Origin: Streptomyces sp. SA15 | GTDB taxonomy: Bacteria; Actinomycetota; Actinomycetes; Streptomycetales; Streptomycetaceae | Assembly (NCBI RefSeq): GCF_002291145.1 | Contig: NZ_NTGE01000216.1 | Span: forward strand, 1 to 64,000 | Length of the DNA: 64,000 bases | Reading direction: 5' to 3' | Part shown: in pieces, positions 1 through 10,146 of the stretch | How positions within the stretch are numbered: position 1 is the first letter of the stretch | Layout of the letters: every line of letters starts with the position of its first letter | Notes under the pieces: generated by a model | Told to the model about the DNA's origin: nothing | The model's input: only the letters and a program-made list of their open reading frames with translations | Database searches by the model: none | Program-made: the position numbers and the translations under genes

Positions 1-326
1 CCGCTCGCGGACAGCGGCCCCCGGCCGCACCCGCGGCCGGCGGCCGCACCCGCTACTGGATCGAGATCAACGGCACCCGCCATCAGATCTCCCGCGCGAC
101 GCTCGTGCTGGGCCGCAGCACCGAAGCCGACGTGCGGATCGACGACCCCGGCGTCTCCCGCCGGCACTGCGAGATCCGGACCGGAACGCCCTCGACGATC
201 CAGGATCTCGGTTCCACCAACGGCATCGTGGTGGACGGGCAGCACACCACCCGCGCTACGCTCCGCGACGGCTCGCGGATCGTCGTGGGCAGTACCACCA
301 TCATTTACCGGCAAGCCGAAGGGTGA
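1..326 (+). CDS. fhaA: FhaA-type FHA domain protein, C-terminal part (5' end outside window)
   Basis: The reading frame is open from the window edge (first full codon at base 3) to a TGA at 324-326. About 107 residues are visible. They form a forkhead-associated (FHA) phosphothreonine-binding domain, with the core motifs GRS, SRRH and LGSTNG in the right order, preceded by an Ala/Pro/Gly-rich linker. The gene lies 10 bp before a second FHA gene and at the head of the pstP-rodA-pbpA-pknB run. That is the place of FhaA in actinobacteria, where it binds phosphorylated partners of the PknB pathway. The N-terminal DUF3662 domain expected of FhaA would lie outside the window and cannot be seen. Confidence 0.85.
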   Translation, partial: ARGQRPPAAPAAGGRTRYWIEINGTRHQISRATLVLGRSTEADVRIDDPGVSRRHCEIRTGTPSTIQDLGSTNGIVVDGQHTTRATLRDGSRIVVGSTTIIYRQAEG

Positions 327-336
327 AGCGGGGGCA

Positions 337-849
337 ATGTCAGAGCTGACCCTCACGGTCATGCGGCTGGGTTTCCTGGCCGTACTGTGGCTGTTCGTGA
401 TCGTGGCCGTGCAGGTCATCCGCAGCGACCTGTTCGGTACGCGCGTCACCCAGCGCGGTTCGCGGCGCGAGAACGCACGCCCGCAGCAGGCCGCCCGCCA
501 GGCCGCGCCCCCGCAGCAGCGCCAGCAGGCCGCCGGCGGCCGGCAGCGGCGCAACGCCCCCACCAAGCTGGTGGTGACGGAGGGCACACTCACCGGCACC
601 ACCGTCGCGCTCCAGGGCCAGACCATCACGCTGGGCCGGGCGCACGACAGCACCATCGTGCTGGACGACGACTACGCCTCCAGCCGTCATGCCAGGATCT
701 ATCCGGACCGCGACGGCCAGTGGATCGTCGAGGACCTGGGCTCCACCAACGGCACGTACCTCGACCGAACGCGGCTGACGACCCCCACACCCATTGCGCT
801 GGGCGCGCCGATCCGCATCGGCAAGACCGTCATCGAGCTGCGGAAGTAG
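337..849 (+). CDS. fhaB: FhaB-type membrane-anchored FHA domain protein
   Basis: A 170-residue protein. Residues about 5-27 are a single hydrophobic segment, followed by a basic, Gln/Ala/Arg-rich linker to about residue 65. A C-terminal FHA domain follows, with GRAHDS, SSRHAR and LGSTNGTYL motifs. FHA domains bind phosphothreonine, and in the equivalent actinobacterial operon FhaB (FipA in mycobacteria) is a substrate of the PknA/PknB kinases acting at the division site. It begins 10 bp after fhaA and is followed by pstP on the same strand, so co-transcription is likely. The start is an ATG with GGGGG just upstream. Confidence 0.9.
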   Translation: MSELTLTVMRLGFLAVLWLFVIVAVQVIRSDLFGTRVTQRGSRRENARPQQAARQAAPPQQRQQAAGGRQRRNAPTKLVVTEGTLTGTTVALQGQTITLGRAHDSTIVLDDDYASSRHARIYPDRDGQWIVEDLGSTNGTYLDRTRLTTPTPIALGAPIRIGKTVIELRK

Positions 850-933
850 TACGACAATGAGCGAGCGGAGCGAGCACGCAGCGGCGGCCCTCACCCCGGG
901 CCCCGGCGCGCTCCCGACCGGAGGGTGGGCACC

Positions 934-2499
934 GTGCGGATGTACCCGGAGCCGACGGGCGAGGTGCGCATGAGTCTGTCACTGCGCTTCGCCGCCGGAT
1001 CGCACAAAGGCATGATCCGGGAAGGCAACGAGGACTCCGGATACGCCGGTCCGCGCCTGCTCGCCATCGCCGACGGCATGGGCGGCGCGGCAGCCGGCGA
1101 GGTCGCCTCCTCCGAGGCCATCTCCACCATCGTCGCGCTCGACGACGACGTCCCCGGCTCCGACATCCTCACCTCGCTCGGTACGGCCGTACAGCGCGCC
1201 AACGACCAGCTGCGCGCCATGGTCGAGGAAGACCCGCAGCTGGAGGGCATGGGCACCACCCTCACCGCCCTCCTGTGGACCGGCCAGCGCCTCGGCCTCG
1301 TGCACGTCGGCGACTCGCGCGCGTACCTGCTCCGCGACGGCGTCCTGACGCAGATCACACAGGACCACACATGGGTCCAGCGCCTGGTCGACGAGGGACG
1401 CATCACCGAAGAGGAAGCCACCACCCACCCGCAGCGCTCCCTGCTGATGCGCGCGCTGGGCAGCGGCGACCACGTCGAGCCCGACCTCTCCATCCGCGAG
1501 GTCCGCGCCGGCGACCGCTACCTGATCTGCTCCGACGGCCTGTCCGGTGTGGTCTCCCACCAGACCCTCGAAGACACCCTCGCCAGCTACCAGGGCCCCC
1601 AGGAGACCGTGCAGGAGCTGATCCAGCTCGCACTGCGCGGCGGCGGCCCCGACAACATCACGGTCATCGTCGCCGACGTCCTCGACCTGGACACCGGGGA
1701 CACCCTCGCCGGGCAGCTGTCCGACACCCCCGTCGTGGTCGGCGCGGTCGCCGAGAACCAGCACCAGCTGAACGACAACGGCATCATGCAGACCCCCGCC
1801 GGCCGCGCCTCCGGACTCGGCCGCCAGGGACACGGACAGGGCGGCGGCGAGTTCGGCCCGCCCGGCTCCGGCGACACCACCGGCTACATCCCCGCGGGCA
1901 GCTTCGGCGACTACGGCGACGACGACTTCGTCAAACCCCGCAAGGGCCGCAAGTGGCTGAAAAGATCCTTCTACACCGCTCTCGCCCTCGCCGTAGTGGG
2001 CGGCGGTCTGTACGGCGGCTGGCGCTGGACGCAGACGCAGTACTACGTCGGCACCAACGGCGAGCACGTCGCCCTGTACCGGGGCATCAGCCAGGACCTC
2101 GCCTGGGTCTCGCTGTCGAAAGTGCAGAAGGACCACCCCGAGATCGAACTCAAGTACCTGCCGACGTACATGCAGAAGCAGGTCAAGGCGACGATCGCCG
2201 AGGGCGGGCTGAAGGACGCCCAGTCGAAGATCTCCGAGCTGTCGGTCCAGGCCTCCGCGTGCAAGAAGGAAGTCGAACGGCAGTCGGCCGAGAGCGACAA
2301 GAACGCCCGGACCGGCGAGGGCGAAGCCGGCGGCACCACGGGAACCACACCCGCCTCACTGACGTCCAAGGCCACACCGACGCCGAACCCATCGGCGCCG
2401 AACTCGCCCGACCCGTCCACGACCGCGCCCACTCCCAGCCCCGGCCCCAGCCTCTCCGACCAGGAGCAGAAGGTCGTCTCGCTGTGCGACAAGCAGTAG
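934..2499 (+). CDS. pstP: PstP, PP2C-family Ser/Thr protein phosphatase
   Basis: A roughly 520-residue membrane protein that dephosphorylates Ser/Thr kinases such as PknB and their targets. The N-terminal ~240 residues are a PP2C catalytic domain with metal-binding motifs GNEDSGY, DGMGG, GDSRAYL, SDGL and GGPDNIT. One membrane span follows (around residues 340-365, after a Lys/Arg-rich stretch). The extracellular C-terminal part is rich in Ser, Thr and Pro. Three starts are possible. GTG at 934 sits 9 bp after GGAGG (920-924) and is preferred; GTG 925 is too close to that site, and ATG 940 or ATG 970 would trim a few residues. The gene sits between fhaB and rodA, as in other actinobacteria. 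Confidence 0.93.
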   Translation: MRMYPEPTGEVRMSLSLRFAAGSHKGMIREGNEDSGYAGPRLLAIADGMGGAAAGEVASSEAISTIVALDDDVPGSDILTSLGTAVQRANDQLRAMVEEDPQLEGMGTTLTALLWTGQRLGLVHVGDSRAYLLRDGVLTQITQDHTWVQRLVDEGRITEEEATTHPQRSLLMRALGSGDHVEPDLSIREVRAGDRYLICSDGLSGVVSHQTLEDTLASYQGPQETVQELIQLALRGGGPDNITVIVADVLDLDTGDTLAGQLSDTPVVVGAVAENQHQLNDNGIMQTPAGRASGLGRQGHGQGGGEFGPPGSGDTTGYIPAGSFGDYGDDDFVKPRKGRKWLKRSFYTALALAVVGGGLYGGWRWTQTQYYVGTNGEHVALYRGISQDLAWVSLSKVQKDHPEIELKYLPTYMQKQVKATIAEGGLKDAQSKISELSVQASACKKEVERQSAESDKNARTGEGEAGGTTGTTPASLTSKATPTPNPSAPNSPDPSTTAPTPSPGPSLSDQEQKVVSLCDKQ

Positions 2500-2526
2500 C
2501 CAAGCCGTGAGAGGCCCTGTCACACG

Positions 2527-3969
2527 ATGAGCAGTACGAATACATCGCAATCGGCGACGAACCACACGTCCACGATCGGCGCGATCGGAGCACCGAGCCG
2601 ACGCAACACCGAACTCGCCCTGCTGGTGTTCGCCGTCCTCATCCCCGTCTTCGCCTACGCCAACGTGGGCCTGGCCATCAACGACAAGGTGCCGACCGGC
2701 CTGCTCAGCTACGGCGTGGGACTCGGCCTGCTCGCCGGCGTCGGCCATCTCGTCGTACGCAAGTTCGCGCCGTACGCGGACCCGCTGATGCTGCCGCTGG
2801 CCACGCTGCTCAACGGGCTCGGGCTCGTCGCCATCTGGCGCCTGGACCAGTCGAAGCTGCTCCAGCAGATCGAGCAGGCTGGCACGGCCGCGCCGCGGCA
2901 GCTGCTGTACACGGCGATGGGCATCGCCCTCTTCGTCGTGGTGCTGATCTTCCTCAAGGACCACCGCGTCCTGCAGCGCTACACCTACATCTCCATGGTG
3001 GGCGCGCTCTTCCTGCTGCTGCTCCCCCTGGTGCCGGGCCTCGGCCAGAACATCTACGGCGCCAGGATCTGGATCTCCGTCGCCGGATTCTCCATCCAGC
3101 CCGGTGAGTTCGCGAAGATCGTGCTGGCGATCTTCTTCGCCGGCTACCTGATGGTGAAGCGCGACGCCCTCGCCCTCGCGAGCCGCCGCTTCATGGGCCT
3201 GTACCTGCCACGCGGCCGTGACCTGGGTCCGATCATCGTCGTCTGGATGATCTCGATCCTGATCCTGGTCTTCGAGACCGACCTCGGTACGTCGCTGCTG
3301 TTCTTCGGAATGTTCGTCATCATGCTGTACGTCGCCACCGAGCGGACCAGCTGGATCGTCTTCGGTCTGCTGATGTCCGCGGTCGGCGCCGTCGGCGTCG
3401 CCTCCTTCGAACCGCACATCCAGCAGCGTGTGGATGCCTGGCTCGACCCGATGCGGGAGTACACGCTCAGCCAGCAGGGCGTCGCGGGCCACTCCGAGCA
3501 GGCGATGCAGGCGCTGTGGGCGTTCGGCTCCGGTGGCACCCTCGGCACCGGCTGGGGCCAAGGCCACTCCGAGCTCATCCGCTTCGCCGCCAACTCCGAC
3601 TTCATCCTCGCCACCTTCGGCGAGGAGCTCGGCCTGGCCGGCATCATGGCGCTCCTGCTGATCTACGCCCTGATCGTGGAGCGCGGCGTGCGCACCGCCC
3701 TCGCGGCCCGCGACCCGTTCGGCAAGCTGCTCGCCGTCGGCCTGTCCGGCGCGTTCGCGCTGCAGGTCTTCGTGGTGGCCGGCGGCGTCATGGGCCTGAT
3801 CCCGCTGACCGGTATGACGATGCCGTTCCTGGCGTACGGCGGTTCCTCCGTCATCGCCAACTGGGCGCTGATCGGCATCCTGCTGAGAATCAGCGACACC
3901 GCCCGCCGCCCGGCGCCCGCCCCCGCTCCGAACCCCGACGCCGAGATGACCCAGGTGGTCCGCCCGTGA
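2527..3969 (+). CDS. rodA: FtsW/RodA/SpoVE-family (SEDS) peptidoglycan polymerase
   Basis: A 480-residue polytopic membrane protein with about ten hydrophobic segments, of normal length for SEDS glycosyltransferases that polymerise lipid II. Family hallmarks are visible: a GARIWI-like segment followed by QPGEFAKI, an FETDLGTSLL motif, a long extracellular loop with a GTLGTGWGQGHSE-type region, and a C-terminal PLTGMTMPFLAYGGSS motif. Its stop codon overlaps the GTG start of pbpA by 4 bases (GTGA at 3966-3969), which points to translational coupling. SEDS proteins work with a class B PBP, here the next gene. Position in the kinase operon favours RodA rather than FtsW, since ftsW normally lies in the dcw cluster. 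Confidence 0.93.
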   Translation: MSSTNTSQSATNHTSTIGAIGAPSRRNTELALLVFAVLIPVFAYANVGLAINDKVPTGLLSYGVGLGLLAGVGHLVVRKFAPYADPLMLPLATLLNGLGLVAIWRLDQSKLLQQIEQAGTAAPRQLLYTAMGIALFVVVLIFLKDHRVLQRYTYISMVGALFLLLLPLVPGLGQNIYGARIWISVAGFSIQPGEFAKIVLAIFFAGYLMVKRDALALASRRFMGLYLPRGRDLGPIIVVWMISILILVFETDLGTSLLFFGMFVIMLYVATERTSWIVFGLLMSAVGAVGVASFEPHIQQRVDAWLDPMREYTLSQQGVAGHSEQAMQALWAFGSGGTLGTGWGQGHSELIRFAANSDFILATFGEELGLAGIMALLLIYALIVERGVRTALAARDPFGKLLAVGLSGAFALQVFVVAGGVMGLIPLTGMTMPFLAYGGSSVIANWALIGILLRISDTARRPAPAPAPNPDAEMTQVVRP

Positions 3970-5441
3970 ACAAGCCCCTGCGCCGGATCGCGATCTTCTG
4001 CGGCCTCCTCGTCCTCACCCTGCTCATCCGGGACAACTGGCTCCAGTACGTCCAGGCCGACAACCTGAAGGAGGACCCCAAGAACCGCCGCGTCCTCATC
4101 GCGCGCTACGCCACACCCCGTGGCGACATCATCGTCGGCGGCAGCCCGATCACCGGCCACGCCGCGACAACCTCGGGCGACTTCAAGTACAAGCGCACGT
4201 ACGAGAACGGCGCCATGTGGGCGCCCGTGACCGGCTTCGTCTCGCAGGCGTACGGCGCCAACCAGCTGGAGTCCATCGAGGACGGCATCCTCGCCGGCAC
4301 CGACGACCGGCTCTTCTTCCGCAACACCCTCGACATGATCACGGGCAAGGCGAAGGAGGGCGGCAATGTCGTCACCACCCTCAACGCCGCCGCGCAGAAG
4401 GCCGCGTACGAAGGCCTCGCCAAGCGCGGCAAGGGCGCCGTCGCCGCCATCGAGCCGTCCACGGGCAAGATTCTGGCGCTGGCCTCCTACCCGTCGTACG
4501 ACCCCTCCACGATCGCCGGGGGCAGCGACGCGGACGCCGAGGCCTGGAAGAAGCTACAGAAGAAGAACAACCCGAACGACCCGATGCTGAACCGGGCACT
4601 GCGCGAGGTCTACCCGCCGGGATCGACCTTCAAGGTCGTCACCGCGGCCGCCGCCCTGGAGAACAACCTGTACGACGGCGCGGACGTGAAGACCAACTCG
4701 CCGCTGCCCTGGACCATGCCGGGCACCACGACCGAGCTGAAGAACGAGGGGAACATCCCCTGCAAGGACGCCACGCTCCGGGTAGCCCTGCAGTACTCCT
4801 GCAACACCGTCTTCGGCAAGGTCGGCTCCGACCTCGGCAACGACAAGATGCTGGCGGAAGCCAAGAAGTTCGGCTTCACCGAGGAGCAGTTCACGCCGGT
4901 CCGCTCTAGCGCCTCGGTCTTCTCCGAGGGCATGAACCAGTCGCAGACGGCACTGTCCTCCATCGGCCAGTACAACACCGCCACGACCCCACTGCAGATG
5001 GCCATGGTCGCCTCGGCCGTCGCCAACGACGGCAAGCTGATGAAGCCGTACATGGTCGACAAGCTCCAGGCCCCGAGCCTCGACACCATCGAGCAGACCG
5101 AGCCCGAAGAGCTGAGCCAGCCGCTGTCCTCGAAGAACGCCCAGATCCTGCAGTCGATGATGGAGACGGTCGTCAAGGACGGCACCGGCAAGAACGCGCA
5201 GATCGGCGGCGATGTCACCGTGGGCGGCAAGACCGGCACCGCCCAGCACGGCGAGAACAACAGCAAGAACCCCTACGCCTGGTTCATCTCGTACGCCAAG
5301 CTCAGCGACGGCAGCTCGCCGGTCGCCGTGGCCGTGGTGGTCGAGGACGAGAACGCCGTCCGGGACGACATCTCCGGCGGTGGCCTCGCGGCGCCCATCG
5401 CGAAGAGCGTGATGGAGGCGGTCATCAACAGCAAGAAGTGA
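3966..5441 (+). CDS. pbpA: PbpA, class B penicillin-binding protein (transpeptidase)
   Basis: A 491-residue D,D-transpeptidase that cross-links peptidoglycan. It has an N-terminal membrane anchor (about residues 8-25) and a transpeptidase domain with the three active-site motifs: S220-T-F-K223 (SxxK), S278-C-N280 (SxN) and K422-T-G (KTG). The start is GTG at 3966, overlapping the rodA stop. The frame is open further upstream, to about 3516, but that extension lies inside rodA, is a shadow frame and does not resemble a PBP. SEDS polymerase and partner PBP side by side is the standard arrangement. Expression is probably shared with pknB downstream. Confidence 0.95.
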   Translation: MNKPLRRIAIFCGLLVLTLLIRDNWLQYVQADNLKEDPKNRRVLIARYATPRGDIIVGGSPITGHAATTSGDFKYKRTYENGAMWAPVTGFVSQAYGANQLESIEDGILAGTDDRLFFRNTLDMITGKAKEGGNVVTTLNAAAQKAAYEGLAKRGKGAVAAIEPSTGKILALASYPSYDPSTIAGGSDADAEAWKKLQKKNNPNDPMLNRALREVYPPGSTFKVVTAAAALENNLYDGADVKTNSPLPWTMPGTTTELKNEGNIPCKDATLRVALQYSCNTVFGKVGSDLGNDKMLAEAKKFGFTEEQFTPVRSSASVFSEGMNQSQTALSSIGQYNTATTPLQMAMVASAVANDGKLMKPYMVDKLQAPSLDTIEQTEPEELSQPLSSKNAQILQSMMETVVKDGTGKNAQIGGDVTVGGKTGTAQHGENNSKNPYAWFISYAKLSDGSSPVAVAVVVEDENAVRDDISGGGLAAPIAKSVMEAVINSKK

Positions 5442-5613
5442 GAGCCCCGTCACGTCGCCTTCACATCGGTGCACGTTGCGATACCGGTCCTGTATCGGGT
5501 TGCGGGCTTGGCCAGGTCATACAAAGCGAGCCGGGTACGGTAGGCCCGGACGGCAGCCTCCGACCGCACGAGCATGGCGGTCGGGACCGACGGAGAGGGC
5601 TGGGTAGGAAGCT

Positions 5614-7647
<2,034 letters not shown>

Positions 7648-7666
7648 CACCGCGTCCAAACGGCGG

Positions 7667-7704
7667 AGCCCCGGCACCCTGATCAGAGTGCCGGGGCTCT
7701 GTTT
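7667..7704 (+). terminator. Rho-independent terminator after pknB
   Basis: The arm agccccggcac (7667-7677) pairs perfectly with gtgccggggct (7688-7698) across a 10-base loop, and the 3' side runs into ctgtttt. It closes the fhaA-pknB operon and marks the left border of the accessory islet. Confidence 0.88.
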
Positions 7705-7838
7705 TGATTCTCGGCACCGGATGCCTCTACGCATATAGATCGTGTCTTCACATGTCACGACTCGCTGATCGGATGGAGTGGGGTGTCGGAGCTCTGCCCT
7801 GGCCATACGGCCACACCACGAATGGAAAGGCAGAACGT

Positions 7839-8403
7839 GATCAACGATTCGGTACTACTGAATCAATGACCCTGCGCGACAGCGTGCTGGACCGCACAGA
7901 CGGACTCGACAGAGTCAAGGCGTTGTCGCTGCTGCCGGACGGGATGCATGTGACGACGGCCATGGTGTCGGCTTACTTCGGGTCACTGTTGAGGCGATCC
8001 GTCAGCTCAAAGCACGGCACCGACGAGCTGTCGTGCAATGGAATGGTGACACTCCAGGGCGCTGACCTCGCAGAATTTAAGCATGACGTCCTGTCACGCT
8101 TTCCCGGAGGTTATCCACAGCCTCGGTCGAGCACCACGTTTTACCCGCGCCGCGCTGTCTAAACATCGCCATGCTCCTCCTCGACAGCGAAGTCGCATGT
8201 CAGCTACGTGTGTCCCTCCTCGACACGGAGCGCCTGGCGCGCACGCCGCCTGTGGAAAACACTGTCCCCACGGACGTCGTCTCGCTGGACGACCGCATGG
8301 ACCAACGCATTACTCACATCCTCGGCAAGACAGTCGTCCCCATGTTCAACGCCCTGATCGCCACTGCTGGCGAACACCGGAGCGAACTCGTCAACGTGAT
8401 GTA
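7839..8403 (+). pseudogene. Broken paralogue of the 9032 nuclease gene (N-terminal part only)
   Basis: The sequence starts like the gene at 9032: GTG ATC AAC GAT TCG, then TLRDSVLDRTD, DRVKALSLLPDGMHVTTAMV. It loses the frame around 7980-8110. The continuation MLLLDSEVA-LLDTERLAR-PVEN, then VSLDDRMDQRITHILGKTVV and ALIATAGEH, is read in another frame from about 8171. A stop follows PRRAV at 8160-8162. The copy ends abruptly at 8395-8403, where it is joined to a sortase-derived fragment, so the C-terminal nuclease domain is missing. The upstream 7725-7838 also resembles 8930-9031. Overall divergence from the intact copy is substantial, suggesting an old duplication. What is seen is homology and frame breaks; loss of function is inferred. 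Confidence 0.85.
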
Positions 8404-8605
8404 GTGGCCCGCCTTCTTCTTGCCGGACTCCTTGGGGATCGCCGACAGGACCTTGACGTTGTACTTCGAGGTCTCGGGAAGGGTCGCGTAGACCTTGTAG
8501 ACGTACCACTTGTCCTTCGTCTCGAAGACGATCGGGTCGCCCTTCCTCAGCTTGTCGATGTTGTGGAACTGCGCGCCGTGACCGTCGCGGTGAGCCGCGC
8601 CTGCG
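8395..8605 (-). pseudogene. Internal fragment of a class E sortase gene, duplicated from 10261-10471
   Basis: Bases 8395-8580 match 10261-10446 without a difference by eye, at a constant offset of 1866. Similarity then drops (3 mismatches in the next 19) and ends near 8600. Read on the minus strand it encodes about 69 residues of the sortase, from AHRDGHGAQFHN to KAGHYITLT. It stops just before the catalytic TTC, so the catalytic Cys is absent. The catalytic His is still present. There is no start, no membrane anchor and no C-terminus. It is directly fused to the broken nuclease paralogue at a shared CGTGATG-like junction. Confidence 0.88.
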
Positions 8606-8805
8606 TCCTCACATAAGCACCGGGGGCGCAGGCGCACTATTCGGACCGCACCCGGCGATTGCACGTTCGGCCCTCGGTGAGCTTGAGCGGCATGGGGAGA
8701 TCGACCGGATTCAACAGTTCCCGTACCCGCGGTCGATGACGCCAGCTCGTGTCACCGGCCCAGCCGACGCCAGCAGGCGAGCGGCCCCGTGGATCACTGA
8801 CGGAG
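8606..8805. other. Islet spacer without a recognisable gene
   Basis: Between the two sortase-derived fragments lie about 200 bases with no supportable gene. A minus-strand frame (ending 8637) gives a basic peptide (TSWRHRPRVRELL and so on) that I do not recognise. It could be the remnant of a mobile or regulatory gene, but nothing shows this. Confidence 0.4.
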
Positions 8806-8890
8806 CCCCTCCAATGGTGTCCGCCTGCTGGCGACCTTTTCGACGCAGACCAATTCACCCCAAGCCATGTACCAATACCAGCTCGTCTCG
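8806..8890 (-). pseudogene. Degenerate C-terminal tail of a class E sortase
   Basis: On the minus strand this short stretch reads TSWYWYMAWGELVCVEKV-SRRTPLEGL. It aligns residue by residue with the end of the intact sortase at 10147 (TSKYRYIVWGELVRVDDV-SARTPPKEL). It is clearly diverged, unlike the near-identical fragment at 8395, and lies in the wrong order relative to that fragment (C-terminal piece upstream of the core piece on the minus strand). It abuts the upstream region of the intact nuclease gene. It looks like an older sortase copy interrupted or replaced by the nuclease gene. Confidence 0.65.
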
Positions 8891-9031
8891 CAGAACACAT
8901 CACCCAGCCCATCGCACACCCGTACGTACATCGATCGTGTCTTCATGTACGACGACTCGTTGATCGGGTGGGGTGGGGAATAGGAACTCTGCCCCGGCCA
9001 TTCGACCACACCGCGAACAGACGGGCAGACC

Positions 9032-10054
9032 GTGATCAACGATTCAGCGCTGTTGGAGTCGAAGACCTTGCGCGACAGCGTGCTGGACCGCACAGACGTA
9101 CTCGACAGAGTCAAGGCACTGTCGCTGCTGCCGGATGGGATGCACGTAACGACGGCGATGGTGGCGGCCTACTTCCAGGTACGAGTCAAAGCCATCCGCT
9201 CTCTGGTGATCGATCACAGGGCCGAGCTGGAGTCCAACGGCTACCACGTATTGACAGGTACAGAACTGAGCGCCTTCAAGGCGCTCAGTGGGATTCAGTC
9301 GCGCACACCATCACTAGCACTCTTCTCCCGCCGCGCTGTCCTCAACGTCGCTATGCTGCTCCGCGACAGCGAAGTCGCACGTCAGGTGCGTGTGTACCTC
9401 CTGGACATGGAGTACCTGGCGCGGACACAGCCTGTGGAAAACCCGGCCCCCACGGACGTCGTCTCCCTCGACGACCGCATCGACCAGCGCATCACGCACG
9501 TCCTCGGCAAGACCGTCGTGCCGATGTTCAACGCCCTGATCGCAACCGCTGGCGAGCACCGCCGCGAACTCATCGCGCTTCGCGACGACATCGAGAACGT
9601 CGAGCGCAAGCTGTGCTGGCACCACCGACGGATCCGCAGCCTGGAAGGAGAAGTGCCGAGGGATCAAGTCCGGGCATCCATCAAGGCCATGACCTGGCAG
9701 GCGTTCGAACATCACGTCGCCGAGCTGCTCCGCCGGGACGGTTGTACAGACGTCGTCGTACGGCAGGCCCGCACCGACCGAGGCATCGACATCACCGCAC
9801 GCACAGCCGACGGACGAACCGTCGCCGTCCAGTGCAAGAACCGGGCCGGCCGCTGGTCCGTCCCGAGCGCCGACATGCAGAAGTTCGCCGGCGCCGCACG
9901 AGCCGTCGGCCACATGGACGTCGCTCTGTTCGTCGCCACCTGCAACTTCAGCAGCGAAGCTCAGGCGATCGCTGATCTCAGCGGTGTCGTCACTGTGAAC
10001 CGAGACGAGCTGGAGGAGTGGAGCGCCGGAGTACGCCTCAAAGCCCTGCGATAG
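9032..10054 (+). CDS. Putative nuclease: N-terminal DNA-binding-like domain plus Mrr-type restriction endonuclease domain
   Basis: A 340-residue protein with GTG start. Residues about 210-335 look like an Mrr/PD-(D/E)xK restriction endonuclease domain: MTWQAFEHHVAELLRRDGC, then DRGIDI, then VAVQCKNR (the D...QxK active-site pattern), and a C-terminal region like Mrr_cat. The N-terminal ~130 residues (DGMHVTTAMVAAYFQV, then ESNGYHVLTGTEL and FSRRAVLNVAMLLRDSEVARQVRVYLLD) resemble domains seen in phage antirepressor-like proteins; this is an inference. A middle segment (SLDDRIDQRITHVLGKTVV) is probably helical. Codon use is less G+C-biased than in neighbours. No methylase partner is adjacent. 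A broken paralogue lies just upstream. It may be a Type IV-like restriction or phage-related gene. Confidence 0.8.
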   Translation: MINDSALLESKTLRDSVLDRTDVLDRVKALSLLPDGMHVTTAMVAAYFQVRVKAIRSLVIDHRAELESNGYHVLTGTELSAFKALSGIQSRTPSLALFSRRAVLNVAMLLRDSEVARQVRVYLLDMEYLARTQPVENPAPTDVVSLDDRIDQRITHVLGKTVVPMFNALIATAGEHRRELIALRDDIENVERKLCWHHRRIRSLEGEVPRDQVRASIKAMTWQAFEHHVAELLRRDGCTDVVVRQARTDRGIDITARTADGRTVAVQCKNRAGRWSVPSADMQKFAGAARAVGHMDVALFVATCNFSSEAQAIADLSGVVTVNRDELEEWSAGVRLKALR

Positions 10055-10068
10055 GCGCCACGCCAAAG

Positions 10069-10110
10069 AGGCCCGAAGCCGCAAAGGGTAGTTGCGGCTT
10101 CGGGCCTTCG
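10069..10110. terminator. Bidirectional terminator between the nuclease gene and the sortase operon
   Basis: aggcccgaagccgcaa (10069-10084) pairs perfectly with ttgcggcttcgggcct (10092-10107). The genes on both sides converge. A second stem, tgactgaccc (10121-10130) with gggtcagtca (10140-10149), overlaps the sortase stop codon. Confidence 0.8.
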
Positions 10111-10146
10111 CCATGCTAGGTGACTGACCCCCTGCAAGTGGGTCAG

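Noticed and set aside
3516..3965. N-terminal extension of pbpA into rodA
   Set aside because: The extension is a shadow frame of rodA; GTG 3966 gives the normal PBP length and a coupled start.
8111..8119. TTATCCACA DnaA box in the broken nuclease gene
   Set aside because: It is a single box without a second nearby, within decayed coding sequence; chance occurrence is likely.
8749..9975. 408-codon plus-strand frame overlapping the nuclease gene
   Set aside because: It is Arg/Pro/His-rich, as expected of a shifted frame of G+C-rich coding DNA; the 9032 frame has the recognisable domains.
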